Shown: positions 1 to 9,032, counted from the stretch's first letter. The stretch is DNA of 64,000 nt from Poseidonocella sp. HB161398 (GCF_005870025.1 NZ_VATA01000026.1:26589-90588), one strand, 5' to 3'. Numbers and translations: made by a program. Notes: generated by a model from the sequence alone, not told the origin.

Positions 1-777
1 GCCGCAGTAGCTGCCGTGGCGGGTGAAGTTGCTGGAGCCGAAGCCCTGCTTCAGCCAGCGCAGCACCAGCGCGTCGCGGCCGTCATCGACGCCGTTCATC
101 CAGACCAGCCCGTTGGCGCGGGGGCCGAATTCGGGCGCACCGGGGCGGATCGGGGTCTCGAGGTCGCGGATCTCGCGCAGCCCGGCCACGCGGCCCTCGC
201 CGAAGAGGTCGCCGCCCTCGGCGATCTCCTCGACCAGCTGCCCGAAGCTGATCCTCTGCCACTGGCCCGCGCCGCGCGGGCCGACCCGCTTCAGCGGCGC
301 GAGCACGCGGCGCGGATTGGCGACCTGCTCCAGCACGGCATTGCCGCGGCCGCAGGCGGTGGAGCGATGCGCCATCCCCTGCCCCGCGCCGGTCTGCGCC
401 ATGGCGCGGAAGCTGTCGGCGACGGAGGTTGCGTAGTCGATGAAGGGATCGGTCGACATCGGCGAATAGGGATTGCCCGCGACCCGCAGCACCTTGTTGG
501 CGGCCTTGTCGACCTTGACCCGCACGCCGCACATCGTCGTGCAGCCGATGCACATCGTGTAGCTCAGCGCGATCTCCGGATTGAGCGCCAGCTCGCCGGT
601 GGCGGGGTCGATGCGGAATTCCGGCGGCGCGGAATTGCCGGTGACGGCATCGGCGGGCACCTCGCCCGACCAGTGCCCGCGGGCGAGCTTGCGCGCGGTG
701 GCGGCATAGCCCGCGCCGAAGGTGGCGATCGCGCCGGTGGCGGCGGCGCCCTTGAGGATGTTGCGGCGTGTGGACAT
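1..777 (-). CDS. ttrA: Tetrathionate reductase catalytic subunit A (5' part, gene runs off the window)
   Basis: Molybdopterin-dependent catalytic subunit that reduces tetrathionate to thiosulfate in the periplasm. The start at 777 (ATG on the minus strand) gives a twin-arginine leader (MSTRRNILKGAAATG), followed by CIGCTTMC, the CX2CX3C of the N-terminal [4Fe-4S] site, and a later CGRGNAV Cys. About 259 residues are visible; the full family protein is about 1000 residues, so the rest lies left of base 1. It follows ttrB and ttrC in the same transcription unit, 12 bp after the ttrC stop, as in known ttr loci. Assignment to TtrA rather than another reductase rests on this context. Confidence 0.85.
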   Translation of the reverse strand, partial: MSTRRNILKGAAATGAIATFGAGYAATARKLARGHWSGEVPADAVTGNSAPPEFRIDPATGELALNPEIALSYTMCIGCTTMCGVRVKVDKAANKVLRVAGNPYSPMSTDPFIDYATSVADSFRAMAQTGAGQGMAHRSTACGRGNAVLEQVANPRRVLAPLKRVGPRGAGQWQRISFGQLVEEIAEGGDLFGEGRVAGLREIRDLETPIRPGAPEFGPRANGLVWMNGVDDGRDALVLRWLKQGFGSSNFTRHGSYCG

Positions 778-789
778 GGGTCGTGCTCC

Positions 790-1893
790 TCAGACGGGAC
801 GGGCGGCGCGGCGGACAGGGGCCGCCGGACGGGCCGCATCGGACCAGGGGATGAAACTCGTGTAGGCGATGGCCAGGAACAGCCAGAGCCCGAAGGTGCC
901 GATCACCCCCGCCAGCTCGGCCGCGCCCGCGGGCACCAGCGCGTCATAGAGGCCGGAGCCGACCTTCGGCACCGCCTGCCCGCCCATGAAGACGCTCCAG
1001 CGGAACATCCAGGCGGCATGGATCGCGGTCAGCCCGGTGATCCAGCCGGTGCGGCGCGGCATCGCCAGCGCCAGCAGGAAGGGCAGCAGGATGGCGGCGG
1101 CGGCCCAGAGCGCGATGCGCTGCCAGACCGGGAAGCCCGCGACCGAGGCCAGCGCCTCGGCATGGCGCGGCGAGAGCCCGCTCAGCCCGGCGGCAAGCCA
1201 CAGCGTGCCGAGCGCGCCGACGATCGCCAGCGCCAGGGCCAGGCGGCGGTTCAGCTGCGCCTCGAGCCCGCCGTCGCGGCAGAGCACGCGTTCGAGCACC
1301 AGCATCAGCCCCAGCGCGCCAACCGCGCCGGTGGCGGCGAATTGCAGCGGCAGGAGCGGCGTGTTCCAGAGCGGCCGCGCCCGCACCACCATCACCTCCA
1401 TCCCGGTATAGGCCAGAACGCCCGCCGCCGCGGCCCCCGCCGCCAGCCCCAGCCAGGGGGCGAAGCCGTTGCCCGGCCCGCCGAGCGCCAGCAGCCGGTA
1501 GAGCGGCGCGAAGCGCCAGTCGCGCGCGCCCGCCGCATGGAATCCCGGCCGGTGCACCGCCCAGGCGAAGGCCAGCACCAGCGCCACGTAGGACGGCACG
1601 ATCCAGGCGCCCCAGGCCATCCAGGAGGTGGGGTTCGTATAGACGAAGAATTCCCAGAACCGCCCCGGCTGGTGCAGGTCGGCCAGAAGCGCGATCGGCG
1701 CCGCCACCCCGGTGGTGACCGCCGCCATCAGCGCCAGCCGCGCCGCGCGGATCCCGCCCGGGCGGGCCGAGAGGAAGCCCGGCAGCGCCGTCAGCAGCGC
1801 CGTCGCCGAGACCGCGATCAGGAAGAAGTACTGCACCGCCCAGGGCAGCCAGGCTGCCTCGTGCACGGCGCCGACGAGTTCGTGGACCTGCAT
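790..1893 (-). CDS. ttrC: Tetrathionate reductase membrane subunit C (NrfD-type)
   Basis: Integral membrane quinol oxidase that passes electrons to TtrB and TtrA. The 367-aa protein begins MQVHELVGAVHEAAWLPW and has about nine hydrophobic segments typical of the NrfD/PsrC family. An upstream in-frame ATG at 2004 would add a low-complexity Arg/Pro stretch overlapping ttrB, so the start at 1893 is preferred: it lies one base after the ttrB stop codon, implying coupled translation. Middle gene of ttrBCA. Confidence 0.88.
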   Translation of the reverse strand: MQVHELVGAVHEAAWLPWAVQYFFLIAVSATALLTALPGFLSARPGGIRAARLALMAAVTTGVAAPIALLADLHQPGRFWEFFVYTNPTSWMAWGAWIVPSYVALVLAFAWAVHRPGFHAAGARDWRFAPLYRLLALGGPGNGFAPWLGLAAGAAAAGVLAYTGMEVMVVRARPLWNTPLLPLQFAATGAVGALGLMLVLERVLCRDGGLEAQLNRRLALALAIVGALGTLWLAAGLSGLSPRHAEALASVAGFPVWQRIALWAAAAILLPFLLALAMPRRTGWITGLTAIHAAWMFRWSVFMGGQAVPKVGSGLYDALVPAGAAELAGVIGTFGLWLFLAIAYTSFIPWSDAARPAAPVRRAARPV

Positions 1894-1894
1894 C

Positions 1895-2629
1895 TCACAG
1901 TCCCTCCCCGTGGCGGGCGGGCGCGGCATCGAAGGGCGGGCGGTAGGCGGCTTCGCCCGCCACGCGGCCATCGAGCACCTCATCGAGCCCAATATAGTAG
2001 ACATTCGGATTGGTGTGCATCTCGGGGCGCAGCACCGAGACCTGATGCTCGCGCAGCATCCGCGCGACCTCGCACTCCGGGTCGTTCAGGTCGCCGAAAT
2101 TGCGCGCGCCGCCGACGCAGGTCTCGACGCAGGCCGGCAGCAGCCCCGCCTGCGTGCGGTGGAAGCAGAAGGTGCACTTGTCGGCGGTCTGGGTGTCGTG
2201 GTTGATGAATCGCGCATCATAGGGGCAGGCCTGGACGCAATAGGCGCAGCCGACGCAGCGCGACGCATCGACCAGCACCTCTCCGCTTTCCGCCTTGAAG
2301 GTCGCCCCGACCGGACAGACCGGCACGCAGGGCGGGTCGTCGCAATGATTGCAGAGCCGCGGCAGCATGACCATCGCCGGATCCTGCCCCTCCGCCACCA
2401 GCTCGTAGACCGAGACATGGGTACGGAAGGCATCCTCGGGGACGGCGTTCTCCATGATGCAGGCGACGGTGCAGGCCTGGCAGCCGATGCATTTGCGCAG
2501 ATCGACGACCATGCCCCAATGCGGCGCGCCGGTCTCTGCGGCGGCCGGGTCCGCCCCGGCGACAGAGGCGGCGGCGCCGATGCTGACCTGGCCGATGGCG
2601 CCCAGGAATCCGCGGCGGGTGGTGTCCAT
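1895..2629 (-). CDS. ttrB: Tetrathionate reductase iron-sulfur subunit B
   Basis: Electron-transfer ferredoxin subunit exported by the Tat pathway. The 244-aa protein starts MDTTRRGFLGAIG (twin-arginine motif). It carries four cysteine groups in order, CIGCQACTVAC, CNHCDDPPCVPVC, CVGCAYCVQAC and CTFC with later Cys residues, the arrangement of a four-[4Fe-4S] DMSO-reductase-family beta subunit. First structural gene after the regulators ttrS and ttrR, all on the same strand; a 99-bp gap with a hairpin-forming element separates it from ttrR. Confidence 0.92.
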   Translation of the reverse strand: MDTTRRGFLGAIGQVSIGAAASVAGADPAAAETGAPHWGMVVDLRKCIGCQACTVACIMENAVPEDAFRTHVSVYELVAEGQDPAMVMLPRLCNHCDDPPCVPVCPVGATFKAESGEVLVDASRCVGCAYCVQACPYDARFINHDTQTADKCTFCFHRTQAGLLPACVETCVGGARNFGDLNDPECEVARMLREHQVSVLRPEMHTNPNVYYIGLDEVLDGRVAGEAAYRPPFDAAPARHGEGL

Positions 2630-2699
2630 GGGTCAGATCCTTTCCTCGGTGGAACCCTGCCCCGAGGCTACGCCTGCCGACCGCCCGCTGGTATTCGGA

Positions 2700-2733
2700 G
2701 GAAACCCCCAGCCGCTAGGGGTTTCCCCCTAGC
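2700..2733 (-). promoter_or_regulatory. Overlapping inverted repeats at the ttrR stop, upstream of ttrB
   Basis: Two inverted repeats share sequence. GCTAGGGG-TTTC-CCCCTAGC (2714-2733) is a perfect 8-bp stem that reads as a GAAA tetraloop hairpin in the minus-strand transcript and includes the ttrR stop codon. GGAAACCCC ... GGGGTTTCC (2700-2726) is a perfect 9-bp stem with a 9-nt loop. The two cannot form together. It could be a ttrR 3' hairpin, a mutually exclusive RNA switch between regulator and structural genes, or a dyad operator for the LuxR-type regulator TtrR ahead of ttrB. No U-tract follows, so a simple intrinsic terminator is less likely. Confidence 0.5.
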
Positions 2734-3361
2734 CCGCGGTCCAGCCGGCGGCGGCCAGCAGGCGCACCAGCTCCGCCGCATTCGAGGCGCCCATCTTCTC
2801 CATCGCGTTATGGCGGTGGATCTCCACGGTCTTGGGCGAGATCCCCAGATCTGCCGCGATCTGCTTGCCGAGCCGTCCGGCCAGCACCCCGGCGGCGACC
2901 TGCGCCTCGCGCGGGCTCAGGCTGGCGACCCGCGCCTGCAGGTCCCGCGCCGCCCGCGCGGCTGCCGCGCGCTCGCGGCTGAGCTTCAGCGCCTCGGTGA
3001 TCCGCTCCACCAGCGCCAGGCCGTTCACCGGCTTCTCGAAGAAATCCATCGCGCCCGCGCGCATCGCCCGCACCGCCAGCGGCACGTCGCCATGGCCGGT
3101 GATCATGATGACCGGCAGCGGGCAGCCGCGGCGTCCGAGCTCGTCGAGCAGCTCCAGCCCGCTCATCCCCGGCATCCGCAGATCGGCGAGGATGCAGCCC
3201 TCCCCAGTGCCGTCCCCGGTGCCGTCCCCGAGCGCGGCCAGCAGGCCCGCCGCGCTGGCATGTTCCGCAATGGCGAGGCCCAGCGAGGATAGCAGGAAGC
3301 CCAGCCCCTCGCGCGCCGCCCGGTCGTCATCGACCACATGGATCACCGGTTCACCCGTCAT
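2729..3361 (-). CDS. ttrR: Tetrathionate response regulator, LuxR/FixJ type
   Basis: Cytoplasmic response regulator expected to activate ttrBCA. The 210-aa protein starts MTGEPVIHVVDDD. It has a receiver domain (residues about 5-120) with the acidic pair DD, the phospho-acceptor Asp in ILADLRMPGMSG and the conserved Lys in FFEKPVNG, then a LuxR/FixJ helix-turn-helix (about 145-205; SPREAQVAAGVLAG, KTVEIHRHNAMEKMG). The start overlaps the end of ttrS by 11 bp. A short repeat-like GDGTGDGTGEG sits just before the phospho-acceptor strand and is unusual in receiver domains. Confidence 0.9.
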   Translation of the reverse strand: MTGEPVIHVVDDDRAAREGLGFLLSSLGLAIAEHASAAGLLAALGDGTGDGTGEGCILADLRMPGMSGLELLDELGRRGCPLPVIMITGHGDVPLAVRAMRAGAMDFFEKPVNGLALVERITEALKLSRERAAAARAARDLQARVASLSPREAQVAAGVLAGRLGKQIAADLGISPKTVEIHRHNAMEKMGASNAAELVRLLAAAGWTAG

Positions 3362-5153
3362 GCATCCCCTCCGCCGGCAGCCAGACCAGCACCTCGAGCC
3401 CCGGCCCGTCCTGCGGGGGCGCTGCGCGCATCGCGCCGCCATGCGCCTCGACGATCGAGCGGCTGAGCGCGAGGCCCAGCCCGATCCCCTCCGCCTTGGT
3501 GGTATGGAACGGTTCGGCGAAATGCGCCAGCGCGGCGGCATCCATGCCGGTGCCGCGGTCGCGCACCGACAGGCAGACCCCCGGCCCGTCGCGCGGATCC
3601 GCCTGCGCCCGGGCGCGGATCGTCACCAGCCGCGCCGCGGGCGGCGTCCCGGCCATCGCGTCGAGCGCGTTCTGCACCAGGTTCAGCACCACCTGGGTCA
3701 GCTGCACGCGGTCGCCGCTGATCGCGGGCAGGCCGGGCGCGCAGTCGCGCTCCACCCGGATCCCGGCGCGGCGCGCGGGCGCGCCGTAGAGCGCCTCGCA
3801 TTCCTCCAGTAGCCCCGGGATGGCGACCGGCGCGCGCTGGCTCTCGCGCTTGCGCACGAAGGCGCGGATGCGGCGGATCACCGTGGCGGCGCGCTCCGAC
3901 TGGGCGGCGATCTCGGCGGAGGCGCGGGACATCTCCTCCGGGGCCAGGCTGCCCGCGCGCAGCCGCAGGAGGCAGCCCTGCGCGTAGTTTGAGATCGCCG
4001 CCAGCGGCTGGTTCAGCTCATGCGCCACCGCGGAGGCCATCTCGCCCAGGATCGACAGGCGCGCGACATGCTCCAGCTCGCGGCGGTGCTGGCGGTCGGC
4101 CTCCTCGGCGCGCTGCCGCTCGGCCATCTCGTGGAGGAGCCGGGCATTGGCGCTGTCGAGCGCCCGGGTGCGGCGCCGCACCAGCGTCTCGATCCGCACC
4201 GAATAGACCGCCCAGAAGGCCAGCGCGACGAGCGCGGCGATCAGCCAGTCGCGGTAGTCGGCCAGCACCTCGCGCAGCGGCACCGGACCCTCGCGGCGAT
4301 AGGGGCCGATCTGCAGCTCGCGCATCAGGGCATGCACCCCCTGGTAGTCATGCGGCACCGTCCAGAGATTGCCCGCCCCGATCTGCATCAGCGCGACCGC
4401 CACCTCCTTGGCCAGGGCGGGCGGCGTCGTGCGGGTGCGGGCGAAGGCCCAGCCGGGATAGACCGCGCTCGAGACCGCGCAGCCCGCCGCCTCCGGCGAG
4501 GGGCGCAGCGCAAAGGCATGGAGCGCGCCATAGCGCGCCGGGTCCTGCCGCTGCAGCGCCTCGAGCATGCAGGCGCGCAGCACCGCCGCCTCCGCCCGCC
4601 CGTCAAGCACCGCCGCCGCGGCCGCCTGCATCGGATAGCCGGTGACGACAAGCTCCACCCGGCCCTTCAGCCCGGGCTCGGCCCGGGCCATTTCCGCCCA
4701 GATCAGCTCGAACCCGCCAAACGCCTCCGGCGAGACGATCGCCAGCCGCCGCCCTGCGAGATCGCCGAGCCCGGCGAGCGGCGCCGCCGCGACCAGGGTC
4801 GAGGCCACCGGCAGGTCGCCCTCGGCCGTGGCGATGCGGCTGACATGGTGGCGGTATTCCAGCTCGGCGTAGTTGCCCGGATTGGTGATCACGAAATCCA
4901 GCCGGTCCTCTGCCAGCGCCGCATCGAGCGCGGCGAGCCCGAGCGCCTGCAGCTCGACGCCATGCCCGGGCAGCGCCCGGCGCAGCGCCTGCAGGGTCGG
5001 CTCCCAATGGGTCCGGGAATGCCCGGAACCCAGATAGTCGAGCACGCCGATCTTGAGCGTCTCCGCCCCTGCCCCGCAAGGCAGCGCCAGCGCGAGGAGC
5101 AGCGCAGCGGCGCGCCCTGCCCGGCGATTTCCCCCGGCTGTCTGCCTGGTCAT
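3351..5153 (-). CDS. ttrS: Tetrathionate sensor histidine kinase
   Basis: Membrane sensor kinase for tetrathionate. The 600-aa protein starts at MTRQTAGGNRRAG with a cleavable-looking signal peptide (to about residue 30, GAGA|ETLKIG), then a PhnD-like periplasmic binding domain (about 31-295), one membrane segment (about 303-320), a linker, and the kinase core. The H-box is AVAHELNQPLAA with His378; N and G boxes follow. This layout matches TtrS of known ttrRS-ttrBCA loci. An in-frame start at 5336 would only add Arg/Pro-rich sequence ahead of the signal peptide and is rejected. Confidence 0.9.
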   Translation of the reverse strand: MTRQTAGGNRRAGRAAALLLALALPCGAGAETLKIGVLDYLGSGHSRTHWEPTLQALRRALPGHGVELQALGLAALDAALAEDRLDFVITNPGNYAELEYRHHVSRIATAEGDLPVASTLVAAAPLAGLGDLAGRRLAIVSPEAFGGFELIWAEMARAEPGLKGRVELVVTGYPMQAAAAAVLDGRAEAAVLRACMLEALQRQDPARYGALHAFALRPSPEAAGCAVSSAVYPGWAFARTRTTPPALAKEVAVALMQIGAGNLWTVPHDYQGVHALMRELQIGPYRREGPVPLREVLADYRDWLIAALVALAFWAVYSVRIETLVRRRTRALDSANARLLHEMAERQRAEEADRQHRRELEHVARLSILGEMASAVAHELNQPLAAISNYAQGCLLRLRAGSLAPEEMSRASAEIAAQSERAATVIRRIRAFVRKRESQRAPVAIPGLLEECEALYGAPARRAGIRVERDCAPGLPAISGDRVQLTQVVLNLVQNALDAMAGTPPAARLVTIRARAQADPRDGPGVCLSVRDRGTGMDAAALAHFAEPFHTTKAEGIGLGLALSRSIVEAHGGAMRAAPPQDGPGLEVLVWLPAEGMHDG

Positions 5154-5418
5154 GACACCCTCCCGGGCGCCCGGCCCGATCCCGGGCAGTTTGCAGATCG
5201 CGCCAGGGCGGTCAAACCGGCCGCCTGTCGCGGGGGGCGGCGGAAATCCCCTTGCCCGGGGGCGCGGCTTCGGCCAGTCTCGGCTCCGGGGCAGGCGATG
5301 GCGTCGCCGCCGCATCCTGCGGGCCCCTTCCCCCATCCTGAACGCCGGGATCCCGCTTTGCCGTTGCCGCGGCGAGGGAGATCCCCGCGCGGCTTCGTCC
5401 AGACAGAGGATGATGCGA

Positions 5419-6621
5419 ATGGACCGTCCCGATTTCTACCGCCTGCACCAGGGCAGCCGCAGCCTGCCCTTCGACCCGGCCGAATACGACGCGCGGCTTG
5501 CGCGCCTTCGCGCCGCCATGGCCCGCGACGGGCTCGAGGCCTGCCTTTTCACCTCGATGCACAATATCGCCTACTTTTCGGGCTTCCTCTATTGCAGCTT
5601 CGGCCGCCCCTACGGGCTGGTCGTCACGCAACAGGACAGCGTCACGGTCAGCGCGGGCATCGATGCCGGCCAGCCCTGGCGGCGCAGCCATGGCGACAAC
5701 CTGACCTATACCGACTGGCAGCGGGACAACTACTGGCGGGCGATCCGCTCGGTCACCGGCACGGGGCGGCGCCTCGGCTACGAGGCCGACCACATGACGC
5801 TGGCGCAGAAGGCGCTGTTCGACAGCTTTCTCGCCCCGTCGGAATGCGCCGACATCGCCCCGGCCGCGATGTCCCAGCGGATGCGCAAATCCCCGGCCGA
5901 GCTGGCGCTGATCCGCCAGGGCGCGGCGGTGGCCGATGCCGGGGGCTATGCGATCCGCGACGCGGTCCGGCCCGGCGCGCGGGAAATCGACGTGGCGATG
6001 GCCGGGCGCGACGCGATGGAGCTGGAGATCGCCCGGCGCTTTCCGGAGGCCGAGTACCGCGACACCTGGGTCTGGTTCCAGTCGGGGATCAATACCGACG
6101 GCGCCCATAACCCGGTGACCGCGCGGCAGATCGCGCCCGGGGACATCCTGTCGCTGAACGCCTTCCCGATGATCTCGGGCTACTACACCGCGCTGGAGCG
6201 GACGATGTTCGCAGGCGCGCCCGATGCCGCCTCGCTGGCAATCTGGGAGGCCAATGTCGCCGCGCATGAATTCGGCATGTCGCTGCTGAAGCCCGGGGCG
6301 AGCTGCGACGGGGTGACGGCGGCGATCAACGGCTTCCTCGAGGAACGCGGGCTGCTGCAGTACCGCAGCTTCGGCTACGGCCATTCCTTCGGGGTGCTCT
6401 CCCACTATTACGGGCGCGAGGCCGGGCTCGAGCTGCGCGAGGATATCGGCACCGTGCTGGAGCCCGGGATGGTGATCTCGATGGAGCCGATGCTGACCAT
6501 CCCCGAGGGACAGCCCGGCGCGGGCGGCTACCGCGAGCATGACATCCTGATCCTGACGGAGGACGGCGCCGAGAACATCACCGGCTATCCCTACGGGCCG
6601 GGCTTCAACATCCTCGGCTGA
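5419..6621 (+). CDS. Creatinase (creatine amidinohydrolase)
   Basis: Hydrolyses creatine to sarcosine and urea in the cytoplasm. The 400-aa protein matches Pseudomonas creatinase (about 403 aa) along its length from memory: LYCSFGRPYGLVV, QPWRR, WFQSGINTDGAHNPVT, SFGYGHSFGVLSHYYGREAG and a C-terminal KFPYGP-like TGYPYGPGFNILG. Catalytic His (His230 here) and the two carboxylates (Glu260, Glu356) are present; the pita-bread fold has lost metal ligands, as in creatinases. AGAGGA ending at 5410 is 8 bases before ATG 5419, preferred over ATGs at 5410 and 5413. No creatininase or sarcosine oxidase gene is adjacent. Confidence 0.88.
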   Translation: MDRPDFYRLHQGSRSLPFDPAEYDARLARLRAAMARDGLEACLFTSMHNIAYFSGFLYCSFGRPYGLVVTQQDSVTVSAGIDAGQPWRRSHGDNLTYTDWQRDNYWRAIRSVTGTGRRLGYEADHMTLAQKALFDSFLAPSECADIAPAAMSQRMRKSPAELALIRQGAAVADAGGYAIRDAVRPGAREIDVAMAGRDAMELEIARRFPEAEYRDTWVWFQSGINTDGAHNPVTARQIAPGDILSLNAFPMISGYYTALERTMFAGAPDAASLAIWEANVAAHEFGMSLLKPGASCDGVTAAINGFLEERGLLQYRSFGYGHSFGVLSHYYGREAGLELREDIGTVLEPGMVISMEPMLTIPEGQPGAGGYREHDILILTEDGAENITGYPYGPGFNILG

Positions 6622-6721
6622 GCCCGGGCGGCGGCGCCCCGCCTGCGCCGCCATGCCGGTCTTCCCCGCCGGCCGGTTCCGTGGCTTCCTGCGGTGCAGG
6701 GACCGGCAGGAGGAGGGCGCC

Positions 6722-7606
6722 ATGTTCGAGGGCTTCGAGGAGACCGCGGTCGAGCTTCCCGGCGCGCGGATCCGCGTGCGCACGGGCGGCAGCGGCGATC
6801 CGCTGCTGCTGCTTCACGGCTATCCGCAGACCCAGGCGATGTGGGCGCCGCTCGCGCCCGTGCTGGCGCAGAGCCACCGCGTGGTGCTGGCCGATCTGCG
6901 CGGCTATGGCGGCTCGCTCTGCCATGACGGCGATTTCAGCTTCCGCGCCATGGCGGCGGACCAGGTCGCGCTGATGCGGCATCTGGGGCATGACCGCTTC
7001 GACCTCGTCGCCCATGACCGCGGCGCGCGCACCGCGCATCGCATGGCCCTCGACCATCCCGCGGCGCTGCGCTCGGTCGCGCTGCTCGACATCCTGCCGA
7101 CGCTCGATGTCTGGCGGGTGATGGATGACTGGCTGGCGATCCGCTACTATCACTGGACATTTCTCGCCCAGCCGGGCGGATTGCCCGAAAAACTGGTCAA
7201 TGCCGCGCCGGTGGCGTTCCTGCATGCCGTCCTGGCGGGGCTGTCGGGCCCGGTGGAGACCTTCGCGCCGGAAGCGATGGCGGAGTACGAACGCGCGGCG
7301 GCGACGCCCTCGGTGGTGGCGGCCTGGTGCGGCGACTACCGTGCGGCGGCGGGCGTGGATCTGGAACATGACCGCGCCGATCTGGGCCGCCAGGTCGACA
7401 TTCCCTGCCTGGTGCTCTGGGGCAGCCGCAGCGTGGTCGCGCATCATCTCGATCCGGTGGCGACCTGGCGCGCCTGGTTCCCGCAGGCGGAAGGCCAGGC
7501 GGTCGAGGCGGGGCATTTCCTGGCCGAGGAACGCCCCGCCGAAGTTCTGGCGGCGGTGGCGCGGCATCTGGGCCGCGCCGCCCGCGGGGATCAGATCGTC
7601 ATATAG
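6722..7606 (+). CDS. Haloacetate dehalogenase-like alpha/beta hydrolase
   Basis: Cytoplasmic alpha/beta hydrolase of 294 aa resembling fluoroacetate/haloacetate dehalogenases. The nucleophile motif is HDRGART with Asp99 rather than Ser; Arg100 and Arg103 match the carboxylate-binding pair of that family, and YHWTFLAQP carries the His-Trp of the halide pocket. HGYPQ forms the oxyanion loop and EAGHFLAEE the catalytic His. GGAGG about 6 bases before ATG 6722 supports the start. It lies 100 bp after the creatinase gene on the same strand, and its last 16 bp overlap the 3' end of the convergent urtE. The substrate is inferred from motifs only. Confidence 0.8.
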   Translation: MFEGFEETAVELPGARIRVRTGGSGDPLLLLHGYPQTQAMWAPLAPVLAQSHRVVLADLRGYGGSLCHDGDFSFRAMAADQVALMRHLGHDRFDLVAHDRGARTAHRMALDHPAALRSVALLDILPTLDVWRVMDDWLAIRYYHWTFLAQPGGLPEKLVNAAPVAFLHAVLAGLSGPVETFAPEAMAEYERAAATPSVVAAWCGDYRAAAGVDLEHDRADLGRQVDIPCLVLWGSRSVVAHHLDPVATWRAWFPQAEGQAVEAGHFLAEERPAEVLAAVARHLGRAARGDQIVI

Positions 7607-8286
7607 GTTTCGACGACCGTGTCGGTCAGCTCGGCGATCGGACCCGAGCAGGCGATCCGGCCCTTCTCCAGCATGGCGAAGCGGCTGGCCGCGCGGCGCA
7701 GGAAGCCGATATTCTGCTCCACCAGGATCACCGTCAGGCCGAGCTGGTCGCGCATCCGCAGGATCACCGCCTCGATCTCCTCGACGATCGAGGGCTGGAT
7801 GCCCTCGTTCGGCTCGTCGAGCAGCACGATGTCGGGCTCCGCCGCCAGGGCCCGCGCGATGGCCAGCTGCTGCTGCTGCCCGCCCGAGAGCACGCCGCCG
7901 GGGCGGTGCATGTTCTCGGCCAGGTAGGGGAAGAGCTCGGGCACGATGCCGGGGACCTCGCGCCGCCCGGCGCGGTTGGCGAAACCGCCCATCACGATAT
8001 TCTCGCGGACGGTGAATTCCGGGATGATCCCCCGGCCCTGCGGCACATAGGCGATGCCCGCGCGGGCCCGCTCATGCGTCGGGCGCCTTGCGTAATCCGC
8101 GCCGCCGATCAGGATCTGCCCCGATTTCGCCTCGGTCAGCCCCATGATCGTCTTCAGGAGCGTCGTCTTGCCGGTGCCGTTGCGGCCCGCAATGCCGGTG
8201 ATCTCGCCCTTGGGGATCGACAGGTCGATGCCCTCCAGCGCGCGGGAGCGCCCGTAATATCCGTCCAGATTGACCAGTTCCAGCAT
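7591..8286 (-). CDS. urtE: Urea/short-chain amide ABC transporter ATPase 2
   Basis: Second nucleotide-binding subunit (231 aa, LivF-like) of a branched-chain-amino-acid-type transporter that here most likely imports urea or small amides. Motifs: Walker A GRNGTGKTTLLK, signature LSGGQQQQLAIARAL, Walker B IVLLDEP followed by NEGIQPSI, the UrtE-typical stretch. The start (MLELVNLDGYYG) overlaps the urtD stop as TGATG, so translation is coupled. Last gene of the operon; its 3' end overlaps the convergent dehalogenase-like gene. Confidence 0.9.
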   Translation of the reverse strand: MLELVNLDGYYGRSRALEGIDLSIPKGEITGIAGRNGTGKTTLLKTIMGLTEAKSGQILIGGADYARRPTHERARAGIAYVPQGRGIIPEFTVRENIVMGGFANRAGRREVPGIVPELFPYLAENMHRPGGVLSGGQQQQLAIARALAAEPDIVLLDEPNEGIQPSIVEEIEAVILRMRDQLGLTVILVEQNIGFLRRAASRFAMLEKGRIACSGPIAELTDTVVETYMTI

Positions 8287-9032
8287 CAGGCGATCCCCTG
8301 CTTGCCCAGATAGGCGGCCTTCACCTCCGGGTGGTTCTCGATGAAGGCGACATTGCCCTCGGCCAGCACGCGGCCCAGATGCAGCACCGTGATCCGCTCG
8401 GCGATGTCGCGCACGAAGGCCATGTCGTGCTCGACCACCAGGAGCGTGTGCCGCCCCTTCAGCCGGTTGATGATCTCCGCCGTCTTGGCGGTCTCGCCCT
8501 GGGTCATCCCCGCGGTCGGCTCGTCGAGCAGGATCACCGAGGCGTCCTGGATCATCAGCATCCCCAGCTCCAGCCATTGCGTCTGGCCGTGGCTGAGAAG
8601 CCCCGCCTCGCGCTCCGCCTCGGCCTCGAGCCCGATCAGCTCCAGCACCTCGCCGAGCCGCGCCTTCTCGGACATGCCGAGGGCAAAGCGCAGGTTCGAC
8701 CAGACCGAGGGGCGCTTCGACTGCGCGACCTCGAGATTCTGGCGCACGGTGAGGCCGGAGAAGACCGAGGGGATCTGGAACTTCCGCCCCACGCCGGCGC
8801 GGGCGATGCGGTGCTCGCGCAGGCCGGTCACGTCGCGCCCCTGGACCAGCACCTTGCCCTCGGTCGCCCGGGTCTTGCCCGAGATCAGGTCCATCAGCGT
8901 CGTCTTGCCCGCGCCATTGGCGCCCAGGAGCACGCGCAGCTCGCCCTGCTCCACCGCCATGGACACGCCGTCCACCGCGCGGAAGCCCGAGAAATCGACG
9001 GCCAGCCCGTCAAGCATCAAGGCAGCGGTCAT
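8286..9032 (-). CDS. urtD: Urea/short-chain amide ABC transporter ATPase 1
   Basis: First nucleotide-binding subunit (248 aa, LivG-like). Walker A GANGAGKTTLMDLISGKT, the UrtD-style signature LSHGQTQWLELGMLM in place of the canonical LSGGQ, Walker B VILLDEPTAGM and switch His in VEHDMAFVRDIA. Its start overlaps the end of urtC by 4 bp. The SHGQ signature variant is normal for urea/amide transporters and helps separate them from amino-acid transporters. Confidence 0.92.
   Translation of the reverse strand: MTAALMLDGLAVDFSGFRAVDGVSMAVEQGELRVLLGANGAGKTTLMDLISGKTRATEGKVLVQGRDVTGLREHRIARAGVGRKFQIPSVFSGLTVRQNLEVAQSKRPSVWSNLRFALGMSEKARLGEVLELIGLEAEAEREAGLLSHGQTQWLELGMLMIQDASVILLDEPTAGMTQGETAKTAEIINRLKGRHTLLVVEHDMAFVRDIAERITVLHLGRVLAEGNVAFIENHPEVKAAYLGKQGIA

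Noticed and set aside
16..2205. 729-aa plus-strand frame across ttrA, ttrC and ttrB
   Set aside because: Low-complexity Arg/Gly/His composition; the opposite strand encodes recognisable TtrABC motifs.
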